A DNA stretch of 64,000 bases from CAYUVH01 sp964448135 (GTDB taxonomy: Bacteria > Verrucomicrobiota > Verrucomicrobiia > Limisphaerales > UBA8199), in NCBI GenBank assembly GCA_964448135.1, contig CAYUVH010000067.1:1-64000 (forward strand), written 5' to 3'. Below the pieces are notes generated by a model. The model searched no databases. It was not told the origin of the DNA and was given only the letters and a program-made list of their open reading frames with translations. Below, one piece after another: positions 9,964 to 18,075 of this stretch (the stretch's first letter is position 1; every line of letters begins with the position of its first letter). A program made the translations under genes and the position numbers.

Positions 9964-9990
9964 ATGGTCACCGTGGAGCACGGTGACCAT
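9964..9990. promoter_or_regulatory. Perfect 11-bp inverted repeat upstream of the AraC-GH84 gene
   Basis: Arms 9964-9974 (ATGGTCACCGT) and 9980-9990 (ACGGTGACCAT) are perfect inverted copies around the 5-base spacer GGAGC. They cover the most upstream possible start codon (GTG 9983) of the AraC-GH84 frame. That makes this more likely an operator or RNA hairpin in the leader than coding sequence. There is no T-run on either side, so a terminator is less likely. Confidence 0.5.
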
Positions 9991-12310
9991 GTATTCCTTC
10001 ATGTCGGATGGAACGTCGATGACTGTGTCTGGAATTCTTGGGTCGAAATCCGTGGTCGGGCGGGCCGTGCGTCTGCGCCTCATAGGTCTTAATAGGTCGC
10101 GGGCCAGCGGGTTGGAATTCGGGTTTGACAGAACGCGGCTTCGGGTCACATTCCTGCGCACAGCTTTTGCGCTTACCGTTGTGAGCAAGCCTGCCAATGT
10201 TCCCCCGCCGACGGCACCCAATGCCGGGCGTGATTTGACCGCCGAATCCGGCCAAGCCGGAGTGGTGGTGCTGGAAAGCCGTCAGAGCCCGGGGAGCTCT
10301 GAACAGCCCAAGGATGTTTTCGCCCGCTTTTTCCTGGTCGTATCCGGAAAAGCGAGTTGGGAATGCGGGCAGCGACGTTACCTTTTGGGTCCGGTCACAC
10401 TCTGTCATGTGCCAGCCGGCCTGGCGGTGCAGCAGCAAACGATCAACAAGGAAGAGGTGCTTGCCTACGTCATCCGTTATCGGCCGGAACTCCTTTCGCC
10501 AGCTTTGGGCAGCCAGTTGGCCGCCCTCGGCCTGGTACCGCTGGATTTGGGCTACACCACCGTCAACCAGGCGCGCGTGGTTCGGTCGATTTTTCAGGAA
10601 ATGCTCTTCGAGCAGGAATCCCGGCAGGAAGGCTGGGAGGTCATCCTGCATTCCCGCCTGATGGACGTGGCGGTGCGCACCTTGCGGCTGGCGCGGCGAA
10701 AGGGCGGAAGAAGCCTGCCCGTGTTTGAACCGGGCAGCGACAGCACGGACCGCGTCGCGCGCTACGCCCTCCGGCTGAAGTCCCAGTTTTTCCGGCAGGA
10801 AACCATGGTGGAAGCGGCGCGGTCGGTGGGGCTGAGCGGTCGGCAATTCACGGAGTTGTTTCGCAAGGTTACCGGCGAAAGCTGGCGTCAATACATCCTG
10901 AGCCTCCGGCTGAAGCATGCGGCCAGCCTGCTTGCGGATACGGATCGATCGGTCAGCGCGGTCGCGTTTGAATCCGGCTTTGAAGACCTTTCCAACTTTC
11001 ACCACCTGTTCAAGACCCAATACGGCTGCTCGCCGCTGGCTTATCGCGAGCAATACCAGGTAAGGTTGCCGGCCAAGCTCATCCCCGCCGCCGATGCGCC
11101 CACCAGCGGCACCCCGGCCAAAGGTTTTCGTTTTCGCGGCATGAAAGGCTGGTCGTGGACACCGGCGCAATACCTTGAAGAAATTCCGGTCCTGGCGGGA
11201 CTACGGATGAATTTCCTCATGAACTGCTACCGCTCGATGAGCGTTTCGCGGCCAGGCGAACCCTGGCGTAATGAGTGGTGGCGGCCTATGTCGAAGGAGC
11301 GGAAGCAGGAATTTGCCCGGATAATCGCCAATTGCCGCGAAAACGGCATAATTTTTTGCCTGGCGCTGCATCCGCAACTTGCCTCGCCGCGGCCGCTGGT
11401 CCCCGGCAGCGAGAAGGATTTGGAGCTCTTTTACCAGCACTATGCCTGGGCGCAGGACCAGGGAGTGGAGTGGTTTGCGGTTTGCCTGGATGACACCAGC
11501 TGGGGTGCGGAGGGCCCGTCGGCTTTTGGCACCAGCCACTCGGTGTTGGTCAACGCCATTCATCAAAAACTGTGCGCCGTGAATGAAAAATCCAAAATGA
11601 TTTTCTGCCCGGCGTTTTTTTGGGGTGACGGCACGAATCCAGAGCACGCCGCCTACCTCTCGGCCGTGGGGAAGAATCTGCACCCGGATGTCTATGTATT
11701 CTGGAACGGCGACGCCATCGTGACTCCACGCGTCACCCGGGTGGCGGCGCAAAGTTTTCGCGAAGTGGTGCGGCATCGCCTGTTTCTCTGGGACAACTAC
11801 CCGGTGAACGACGGCAGTCCAACCATGCACCTGGGGCCGTTGAACGGCCGGGAGCCGGATTTATGCGAAGTGGTTGAAGGTTACCTCAGCAACGCCATGT
11901 GCAGCCAGAACCAGATCAACCGGCTTCCGCTGGCCACCTGCGCTGATTACGCGAGCGATCCCGCCGCTTACAAGCCTTCACGATCCATCGGCCAGGCCAT
12001 TCTGCGCCTCTGCCCGAATGTCCAGGGCCAGGGCGTCCTCAAGGAATTGGTGGAAGCTTACCCGGGGTTCATAGTCGCCGGGGGCGGCACGGGAACCAAT
12101 CCGGTGCGGGCAAAATTCGGCGGCACGCTCAACCAGGACCACTCGATGGCCACCAGCCGCCGGTTCGTTCAGCAAATGGAGGATCTGGCGGCGCGGCTCG
12201 CGAAATCGCTCCCCACCGAGTTCCTCGACGCGCGCAAGACGTTGCTTGATGATATTGCCTGGATGAACGAGCAACTCGCCCGTCTCGAGCCCTTTGCGTC
12301 GGCCAGATAA
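9983..12310 (+). CDS. AraC-family regulator fused to a GH84-type glycosidase domain
   Basis: The frame has 775 codons. The first ~65 codons from GTG 9983 are Arg-rich and overlap an inverted repeat; a GTG near 10181 (giving VSKPANVPPP) fits AraC architecture better, so the start is uncertain. Residues ~90-200 form a cupin-like sensory domain (FLVVSGKASWECGQ, LCHVPAG). Residues ~257-355 are a two-helix-turn-helix AraC domain (EAARSVGLSGRQFTELFRKV and AFESGFEDLSNFHHLFK). Residues ~378-770 match the GH84 NAGidase fold: RGMKGWSWTPAQY, then FAVCLDDTSWG with the catalytic-type pair D503-D504, FWNGDAIV, LWDNYPVNDG and ATCADYASD. The domain is closely related to the secreted enzyme at 23152-24483. 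There is no signal peptide, so it should act in the cytoplasm. Cleavage or binding of a beta-GlcNAc-type ligand as the sensory step is inferred. Confidence 0.88.
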   Translation: MTMYSFMSDGTSMTVSGILGSKSVVGRAVRLRLIGLNRSRASGLEFGFDRTRLRVTFLRTAFALTVVSKPANVPPPTAPNAGRDLTAESGQAGVVVLESRQSPGSSEQPKDVFARFFLVVSGKASWECGQRRYLLGPVTLCHVPAGLAVQQQTINKEEVLAYVIRYRPELLSPALGSQLAALGLVPLDLGYTTVNQARVVRSIFQEMLFEQESRQEGWEVILHSRLMDVAVRTLRLARRKGGRSLPVFEPGSDSTDRVARYALRLKSQFFRQETMVEAARSVGLSGRQFTELFRKVTGESWRQYILSLRLKHAASLLADTDRSVSAVAFESGFEDLSNFHHLFKTQYGCSPLAYREQYQVRLPAKLIPAADAPTSGTPAKGFRFRGMKGWSWTPAQYLEEIPVLAGLRMNFLMNCYRSMSVSRPGEPWRNEWWRPMSKERKQEFARIIANCRENGIIFCLALHPQLASPRPLVPGSEKDLELFYQHYAWAQDQGVEWFAVCLDDTSWGAEGPSAFGTSHSVLVNAIHQKLCAVNEKSKMIFCPAFFWGDGTNPEHAAYLSAVGKNLHPDVYVFWNGDAIVTPRVTRVAAQSFREVVRHRLFLWDNYPVNDGSPTMHLGPLNGREPDLCEVVEGYLSNAMCSQNQINRLPLATCADYASDPAAYKPSRSIGQAILRLCPNVQGQGVLKELVEAYPGFIVAGGGTGTNPVRAKFGGTLNQDHSMATSRRFVQQMEDLAARLAKSLPTEFLDARKTLLDDIAWMNEQLARLEPFASAR

Positions 12311-12425
12311 GCCCGCCAGCTGACGCTTCGAGGTCCTGGCTGCTTTTCGCCGGAGCGTTCCCACGGCATTTCCCGCCGGATTTCACTATCTCTCAAAATA
12401 CCAATGGGCCCCGCTTGAACCCACA

Positions 12426-12448
12426 AGACCCCTCAGGGTGAGGGGTCT
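12426..12448. terminator. Hairpin between the AraC-GH84 gene and the next gene
   Basis: AGACCCCTC (12426-12434) and GAGGGGTCT (12440-12448) form a perfect 9-bp stem with a 5-base loop, 116 nt after the AraC-GH84 stop codon. No T-run follows, so it may be a terminator or a binding site. A second 7-bp inverted repeat with a T-rich loop lies at 12488-12513, nearer the next gene. The rest of 12311-12563 shows nothing recognisable. Confidence 0.35.
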
Positions 12449-12563
12449 AGACTGGGAAATCTCATTACAGCCTTTCTGTTCTGCGAACCTGGCCGGAATT
12501 CTTTTTGGCCAGGCGCAAACCCGCAGGGCCGTTTGAGCAGCGCTGCTTAAAAAACAACCGAAC

Positions 12564-15500
12564 ATGGCAATGAAAAGAAACCCGACCCAAATCAGCATCT
12601 TCCTGGCTGTCCTCGCCCTCTTCCTGACCCAGATCGGCCAGGCAGCCACCAATATCTGGACCGGCGCGAGTGGCACGGATATCAATTGGTCCACCTCGGC
12701 CAATTGGGACATTGGCGTTCCCACCTCGGCGGACAACGCCGTTTTCTCCACCAATCTACCAGCGCCTGACGCTTTCACCGTCAATAATACGGTGGATGGC
12801 AATTTCACCATAAATTCTCTCACCTACAACCTCGCCGACCCGGCGAACTTGTATAATAACACAGCCATCGCCGATGGGGTGACCCTGACGGTTTCCAGCA
12901 CCGCCGCCATCGATGCATTGATGGTTGGTTCAGGTCAAAGCCTGACGAACCTCAATACGCGGGCGACCATTTCGGGCTTGAATGGCAGCCTGGTGGTGCA
13001 GGACCCGAATGGCAATTTCAACGTCCGGCAAGGCGGCTTCTTCAACTTCGCCGGCACCGCCTCCCTGGATATGTGGGGACTTAGCAACGTACTCATTGCC
13101 ACCTCCAAGCTGCTGGTTGGTGGCGACGGTAGCAACGGCGACCCCACCCGCGATCGCGCCAGCGGGCGGCTCACACTGGCACAAAACACCACCATTACCA
13201 ACACTTTAACCGCTTCCGCGAATCCGCCGGGCATCACGGTCGGCTTCTGCAACGGCAACGGCGGCCCGTCGAGCGAACTCAAGCTTGGACTCACCAATTA
13301 TATCTACAGTGATTCGGGCATTGGAATCGGGCTCAATCGCTGCACCGCCACGTTCGGCTTCAATTCGTACGGTTCCTATGCCTATTTCCGCAACACGGCG
13401 GGCACCGGCCGGCAAAGCAAATGGGAAATCGGTGATGGCTCCCTGCTGCCTTATTCGGGTAATGCCACTTCCGGCACCGCGGATTTCACCGGCAGTTACA
13501 TTGACGCCCAAGTGGATCAACTCGTCCTCGGACGCAGCGTCAACGACAACCGGGGCGTGCTCACCGGTGGCAGCACCGGGACGCTGACCATGGATAACGG
13601 TGTCCTGAACCTCAACACCGCGCTGATTGGTTATCAAATTTCGGATTACGGCGCGCGCGCCGCGGGAACCCTGAACATCAATGGCACGGCCCAATTGGTG
13701 GTGAACACCTCCCTGCAACTCGGACGATTCATGGCCTCCGACCCCACCAACGGCCTGAGCTGGGCCGTGCTCAATATCAACGGCGGATCGGCTTCGGTTA
13801 ATGGCAACATCACCACCACCACGAGCGCGGGCAATACGCTCAATGACAGCGAAATCAACGTCAACTCCGGCAGTTTTTATGTGAAAGGCACGGTCGGCCC
13901 GCTTTATCAGTTCACCATGGCGAGCGGAACCACCAACACGTTCGACCTTGGCACGACCCCCAACCCCGGTGCGCCGATTTGCGTCGTGACGAACCTGAGC
14001 AGCGCGGCCCCGGTCTATCTGAATGTCCAGGGCACGGCTTTGGACCTGGGGACGATTCATCTCATCCAATACGCCAGCTATTCGGGCGACATCAGTGATT
14101 TTGTGACCTCGATCCCGGGCACCACCTTCGGTTACTTCACCAACAACACCGCCACCCTCACCATCGACCTCGTCATCACGAACACGGCCACGTTTTCCTG
14201 GAACGGCCGGACGAACGGAGTAAACGTGGGCGAATGGGACATCGGCCTCACCGCGAATTGGAAGTCCAACAACCTGCCCGTTGTCTATGCGACGAATAAC
14301 AACGCGTTGTTTGATGATTCCGCCCAGGGAACCACCACCGTGAGCCTCAACACCAACGTGCCCGCGCCAACGGTTCTCTTCAAAAATGTGGCCAAAAACT
14401 ACACCATTAGTGGCGCCGGCCAGATCACCGGCACCGGCGGCATCACCAAGAATGGCGCCGGCACCGCGACGATCTCCAACACCGGGGCGAATACTTTTTC
14501 AGGCGCGGTCGCCATCAACGGCGGCACGCTTCAGCTTGGCGGGGCGAACGATCGTCTGCCGACGAATTCAACCGTCACCCTGGCGAATTCCAACGGCGTG
14601 GTGCTCGACCTGAATGGCTTCAGCCAAAATGTCGGGGTCCTCAATGGCGGCGGCGCCAATGGTGGCGAAGTCAAACTGGGGTCGGGCGTGCTCAATTTCC
14701 GAGGCGCCTCGGCCAGCGTCTTCGCCGGGCGGATTACCGGTACGGGTGCGCTGACGTACAGCAACGCCAACACCGCAATTCCGGCCAGCCTGACGCTCTC
14801 GGGCAGTAATGGCTTCACTGGTGGCACGATTATCGCCAGTAATGGCCTGGTTATCTGCGCCAACACCATTGGCAGTGCTTTGGGCACCGGCCCGATCATT
14901 GTGCGGCCGGCCGCCAACGGTTCGGCCAACGGGACGGCTTTTGGTCTCCAATTCGGAAATGGCACCGCCGGCTCCGTGGGCAGCGTGAGCCAATCATCCA
15001 TTTTGGACAGCAACACCGTCTTTTTCGCTTACGGAGCGGATGTCTCCTTCACCAACTCCATCGTAGGCACCGGGGCGCTGGTGGTCAACATGGTCAATAG
15101 TGCCCGGTGCACGGTTGCAGGATCGAATGCCTTCACCGGCCGGCTCCAACTTAACCAGGGCAAGCTGCGTATCACCAACAACGTGCCCTTCGGCCCGAAC
15201 ACGGCCGCCGCCGCGGTCGTGCTGGGCAACTCGCAATCAGATCAGACGAAGCAACCGACGCTCGAGTTGGCTGGTAACATTACCTTCACCCGCCCCATAT
15301 CCGACGCCTGCCAGGGTGGCGCACAGAACCAGCCGCGCCATTTAGTCAACATCAGCGGGACCAACACCATCACCGGCCAGATCGCCGGCATCTCGGGCGG
15401 CACAGACTGGGTTTACGACTCCGACGCCGGCCGCATGATCTTCACGGGGCGCTGGACCAATTCCTTCACCACCGCCTGGGTTCAAAAGAATATCTGGCTC

Positions 15501-16355
15501 CGCGGCTCCGGGGATGGCGAGTTCCGCGGACCGATCCTGATCGGCATCGGGTTCACCGGGACCAATTACCTCTACAAGACCGGCACCGGTAGCTGGACTC
15601 TGGGCGGCACCAACACCTACAACGGCCCCACTACCATCAGCAACGGCGTCCTTTACGTGAACGGCCGAAACATCACGCCACCGCAGGCATCCACGGACAC
15701 CAACGTCTATGTCCGCGCGGCCGGCACGCTCGCGGGCAACGGCATACTGGCCGCCTCTCCGCTCGTGCTGGTGGACGGCACGCTGACACCCGGGCCGGGA
15801 CCCAATACCATCGGCACTCTCACCATCAGCAACAAGCTGACGCTGAACTCCGGCGCCACCTGCAACCTGCTCGTCGCCAACAATGGGAGCCCGGTCAACT
15901 CCGGTGTCGCCGGGCTCAGTTCGGTCACGTTCGGAGGAACTTTAAATGTGGCCCTGGCTCCCGGGCGGCTGGTGGGCGGTGAAGTATTCACCTTGTTCAG
16001 TGCGGCTGCTTACTCCGGAAATTTCAGTGCGACCAACCTCCCCGCGCTGGAATCGCCGCTGACCTGGGACACCAGCCAGCTCGGCAATGGCCTGCTCTCC
16101 GTCAGCGGCACGGTGGCCGACAAATCCATCGGTCCCCTCCAAACCGTGGGCGTGGGCCCCGGCGGCTACACGCTCGGGGGCTACAGCGTGCTCACGAATT
16201 GGAACTATCGCGTCCTGGCCAGCACGAACATATCGCTGCCGCTGGCCTCCTGGACCCAGGTCGGCAACGGCACCTTCGCAGGGGGTGCCTACACATTTAC
16301 GGACACCACCGCGACGAATTACCCGCTTCGGTTTTACGTCGTCGTTTCTCCGTAA
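12564..16355 (+). CDS. Giant secreted protein with autotransporter-associated beta-strand repeats
   Basis: The protein has 1263 residues, with a signal peptide at ~1-28 (hydrophobic LAVLALFL core, cut near QAA|TN). It is rich in Gly, Asn, Thr and Ser throughout, as expected for a beta-solenoid. Residues ~28-530 form a module shared with the protein at 18076-21291 (SLVVQDPNGNFNVRQGG, ITVGFCNGNG, LTNYIYSDSGIGIG). Autotransporter-associated repeats (PF12951-like) appear near 617-660 (GGITKNGAGTATISNTG) and 1005-1035 (YKTGTGSWTLGGTNTYNG). There is no C-terminal autotransporter barrel. The last ~60 residues form a small beta-domain ending RFYVVVSP that recurs in other secreted proteins here. Its job is probably structural or substrate-binding at the cell surface. 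It is followed by a strong terminator and two pseudopilin genes. Confidence 0.85.
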   Translation: MAMKRNPTQISIFLAVLALFLTQIGQAATNIWTGASGTDINWSTSANWDIGVPTSADNAVFSTNLPAPDAFTVNNTVDGNFTINSLTYNLADPANLYNNTAIADGVTLTVSSTAAIDALMVGSGQSLTNLNTRATISGLNGSLVVQDPNGNFNVRQGGFFNFAGTASLDMWGLSNVLIATSKLLVGGDGSNGDPTRDRASGRLTLAQNTTITNTLTASANPPGITVGFCNGNGGPSSELKLGLTNYIYSDSGIGIGLNRCTATFGFNSYGSYAYFRNTAGTGRQSKWEIGDGSLLPYSGNATSGTADFTGSYIDAQVDQLVLGRSVNDNRGVLTGGSTGTLTMDNGVLNLNTALIGYQISDYGARAAGTLNINGTAQLVVNTSLQLGRFMASDPTNGLSWAVLNINGGSASVNGNITTTTSAGNTLNDSEINVNSGSFYVKGTVGPLYQFTMASGTTNTFDLGTTPNPGAPICVVTNLSSAAPVYLNVQGTALDLGTIHLIQYASYSGDISDFVTSIPGTTFGYFTNNTATLTIDLVITNTATFSWNGRTNGVNVGEWDIGLTANWKSNNLPVVYATNNNALFDDSAQGTTTVSLNTNVPAPTVLFKNVAKNYTISGAGQITGTGGITKNGAGTATISNTGANTFSGAVAINGGTLQLGGANDRLPTNSTVTLANSNGVVLDLNGFSQNVGVLNGGGANGGEVKLGSGVLNFRGASASVFAGRITGTGALTYSNANTAIPASLTLSGSNGFTGGTIIASNGLVICANTIGSALGTGPIIVRPAANGSANGTAFGLQFGNGTAGSVGSVSQSSILDSNTVFFAYGADVSFTNSIVGTGALVVNMVNSARCTVAGSNAFTGRLQLNQGKLRITNNVPFGPNTAAAAVVLGNSQSDQTKQPTLELAGNITFTRPISDACQGGAQNQPRHLVNISGTNTITGQIAGISGGTDWVYDSDAGRMIFTGRWTNSFTTAWVQKNIWLRGSGDGEFRGPILIGIGFTGTNYLYKTGTGSWTLGGTNTYNGPTTISNGVLYVNGRNITPPQASTDTNVYVRAAGTLAGNGILAASPLVLVDGTLTPGPGPNTIGTLTISNKLTLNSGATCNLLVANNGSPVNSGVAGLSSVTFGGTLNVALAPGRLVGGEVFTLFSAAAYSGNFSATNLPALESPLTWDTSQLGNGLLSVSGTVADKSIGPLQTVGVGPGGYTLGGYSVLTNWNYRVLASTNISLPLASWTQVGNGTFAGGAYTFTDTTATNYPLRFYVVVSP

Positions 16356-16366
16356 GTTACAATGCA

Positions 16367-16409
16367 AACCGTTGGGGCGCCGCAAGTTGGGTGCGGCGTC
16401 CCGACGGTT
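16367..16409 (+). terminator. Strong 18-bp stem-loop terminator
   Basis: Arms 16367-16384 and 16392-16409 pair over 18 bp with two G-T wobbles around a 7-base loop. The stem begins 12 nt after the stop codon of the giant gene and is followed by CATTACGTTTTT. This is a convincing intrinsic terminator or attenuator. It also decides the next gene's start, because an ATG at 16362 would lie before the stem. Confidence 0.75.
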
Positions 16410-16430
16410 CATTACGTTTTTGGTGCTCTG

Positions 16431-17282
16431 ATGTTGAAAATGAAAGCCGTCGTTGGGGAAAACTTGGGCTGTATACGCCGCCGTGTTTCAGCCCGGGGAT
16501 TCACGCTGATTGAGTTGCTGGTTGTCATCGCCATCATCGCGATCCTGGCGGCCATGCTGTTGCCGGCCCTGAGCCGGGCCAAGGCGAAGGCGCAGGCCGT
16601 GAAATGCGCTTCCAACATGCGAAACTGGGCCATGGCCAATGTGATGTACGTCAGCGACAATCTGGAGGCTGTTCCCTATTTCGCCGAGGCGTTCGCCGAT
16701 TTCTCCCACAACTACGTCTTCGACTCGCTCGCGCCCTATCTGGCCAAGCTGACGACCTCGGGCTACGTGAATTCCGAGGCTTACCACATGGAAGTGCGCA
16801 AATGCCCCGGCGGCTCCTATGGTCCCGTCCCTTTCCAAGCCTCGTCGCCCTCGACCGATACCAATTGGAATTGCTGGATTGGTTGCAACTTCGGGACTTC
16901 GAAATGGTCCGCCAATCCCGCCTACCCGGCCGCGCCGTTTTATTATCATCAAGAGAACGGGTACACCACGTCGCCTTTGAAAATGTCCCAGGTGAAAAAG
17001 CCTTCCGCATTAATGATGTTCACGGATACCAGCGACTACTACGTTTATTCGCCGTTGGTTTATCCGTTCACCAGTACCAGCAGCAGCGGGGGCCCGGGGG
17101 ACCCGCTCATTGGCATGCCGTTCGGACCATTCGATCACGGCCGGCCAACTGTTCATAACCAGGCATCGAACACAGCCCTGTTGGATGGCCACGTGGAACG
17201 GGTGACTTATCGCAGCCTTTGGTGGGTGGACAATCGCGGCAATGTCACCCACCCTTTCTGGTATGTGGACGGATCACATTAG
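16431..17282 (+). CDS. Type II secretion major-pseudopilin-like protein
   Basis: From ATG 16431 the protein has 283 residues; Met at 16440 is an alternative. The in-frame ATG at 16362 lies upstream of the terminator stem and is unlikely. A short basic leader precedes a class III prepilin signal: prepilin peptidase should cut at RG|FTLIELLVVIAIIA and methylate the new Phe. The hydrophobic helix runs on through ILAAMLLPAL. The globular part has CPGGSYG, and near the C-terminus HNQASNTALLDGH, the H-X9-DG motif of the PVC-type pseudopilin family. Such proteins polymerise into a periplasmic pseudopilus in the general secretion pathway, but the family is greatly expanded in these phyla and individual roles are unknown. 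The next gene overlaps it by 41 nt and encodes a second pseudopilin. Confidence 0.88.
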   Translation: MLKMKAVVGENLGCIRRRVSARGFTLIELLVVIAIIAILAAMLLPALSRAKAKAQAVKCASNMRNWAMANVMYVSDNLEAVPYFAEAFADFSHNYVFDSLAPYLAKLTTSGYVNSEAYHMEVRKCPGGSYGPVPFQASSPSTDTNWNCWIGCNFGTSKWSANPAYPAAPFYYHQENGYTTSPLKMSQVKKPSALMMFTDTSDYYVYSPLVYPFTSTSSSGGPGDPLIGMPFGPFDHGRPTVHNQASNTALLDGHVERVTYRSLWWVDNRGNVTHPFWYVDGSH

Positions 17283-18057
17283 CTTCGTTTTTCTGCCGCT
17301 TAAAAAATGCCTGCGTAGGCCGGCCCGCCTGGAAAAGGCGGTGGAAGGCTTGCGACCTCGCTCGGCCTTTACCCTGATCGAGTTGCTCGTGGTAATCGCC
17401 ATCATCGCGATCCTTGCCGCCATGCTCCTGCCGGCGCTCGCCCGCGCCAAAACCAAGGCTCAGCGCATCCAGTGCACCAACAACAACCGCCAGTGCGGCC
17501 TGGGTTGGGCCATGTACGCCGAGGACAACAAGGATACCTATCCGGTGCTGGTTGGCTGGGGCGATTTCGGTGGCCAGCGCGGCACCCCCACCGCCACGAC
17601 CATGTGGCTCATACCCTACTTCGGCATTGATGTGGACTACACCAATCGTCCGCTCAACAAATACGTCAGCTCGCGCGAAAGCTGGCGCTGCCCGTCCGAT
17701 AAAGGCGACCCCAACTACAGCGCCCAGAACTGTTATGTGGAGTACGGCAACAGCTATTGCACCCAGTGGGCCTACGATTCCTGGGGGGTCCGGCACATCG
17801 CCGGCTCTGCCAGCGGCGGATCCCTAGCTCCCATCAAGACTTCCGAAGTCGCCACCAAACCTGCCAGTAAAATAATGCAGGGCGACTGGATCTGGGAAAA
17901 TGCCGGATTCAATCCCACCAGTAATCCTCCCTGGCATAGTTACCAGGGGCAACGCCGCTTCGTCATGCTCTTCGGCGACGGTCACGTGGACTTTTTCCGA
18001 TTCCCCGCCACCATCGGGGTCAACGATCCGGTAAGCACGGCCAATTCCTATTGGTGA
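17242..18057 (+). CDS. Second type II secretion pseudopilin-like protein
   Basis: The protein has 271 residues. The prepilin cleavage site is SA|FTLIELLVVIAIIA, with Ala in place of the usual Gly at -1, and the helix continues ILAAMLLPALARAK. The mature part has the CPSDKGDPN segment and ends in FVMLFGDGHVDFF, keeping DGH but lacking the His ten residues earlier that defines H-X9-DG. The leader is long (~42 residues) from ATG 17242; ATG 17263 would shorten it to ~35. The 41-nt overlap with the preceding pseudopilin gene implies co-transcription. It directly precedes the second giant secreted protein, 18 nt downstream. Confidence 0.87.
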   Translation: MSPTLSGMWTDHISFVFLPLKKCLRRPARLEKAVEGLRPRSAFTLIELLVVIAIIAILAAMLLPALARAKTKAQRIQCTNNNRQCGLGWAMYAEDNKDTYPVLVGWGDFGGQRGTPTATTMWLIPYFGIDVDYTNRPLNKYVSSRESWRCPSDKGDPNYSAQNCYVEYGNSYCTQWAYDSWGVRHIAGSASGGSLAPIKTSEVATKPASKIMQGDWIWENAGFNPTSNPPWHSYQGQRRFVMLFGDGHVDFFRFPATIGVNDPVSTANSYW

Positions 18058-18075
18058 GGTTGAGGCCCTTCGTCA

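Noticed and set aside
9823..10092. An 89-codon plus-strand frame before the AraC-GH84 gene
   Set aside because: It has no similarity, no ribosome site and runs through the inverted repeat at 9964-9990.
9968..11170. A 400-codon minus-strand open frame
   Set aside because: It is antisense to the AraC half of the fusion, whose plus-strand translation has both helix-turn-helices.
12564..16355. Classical type V autotransporter
   Set aside because: Autotransporter-associated strand repeats are present, but there is no C-terminal beta-barrel domain.
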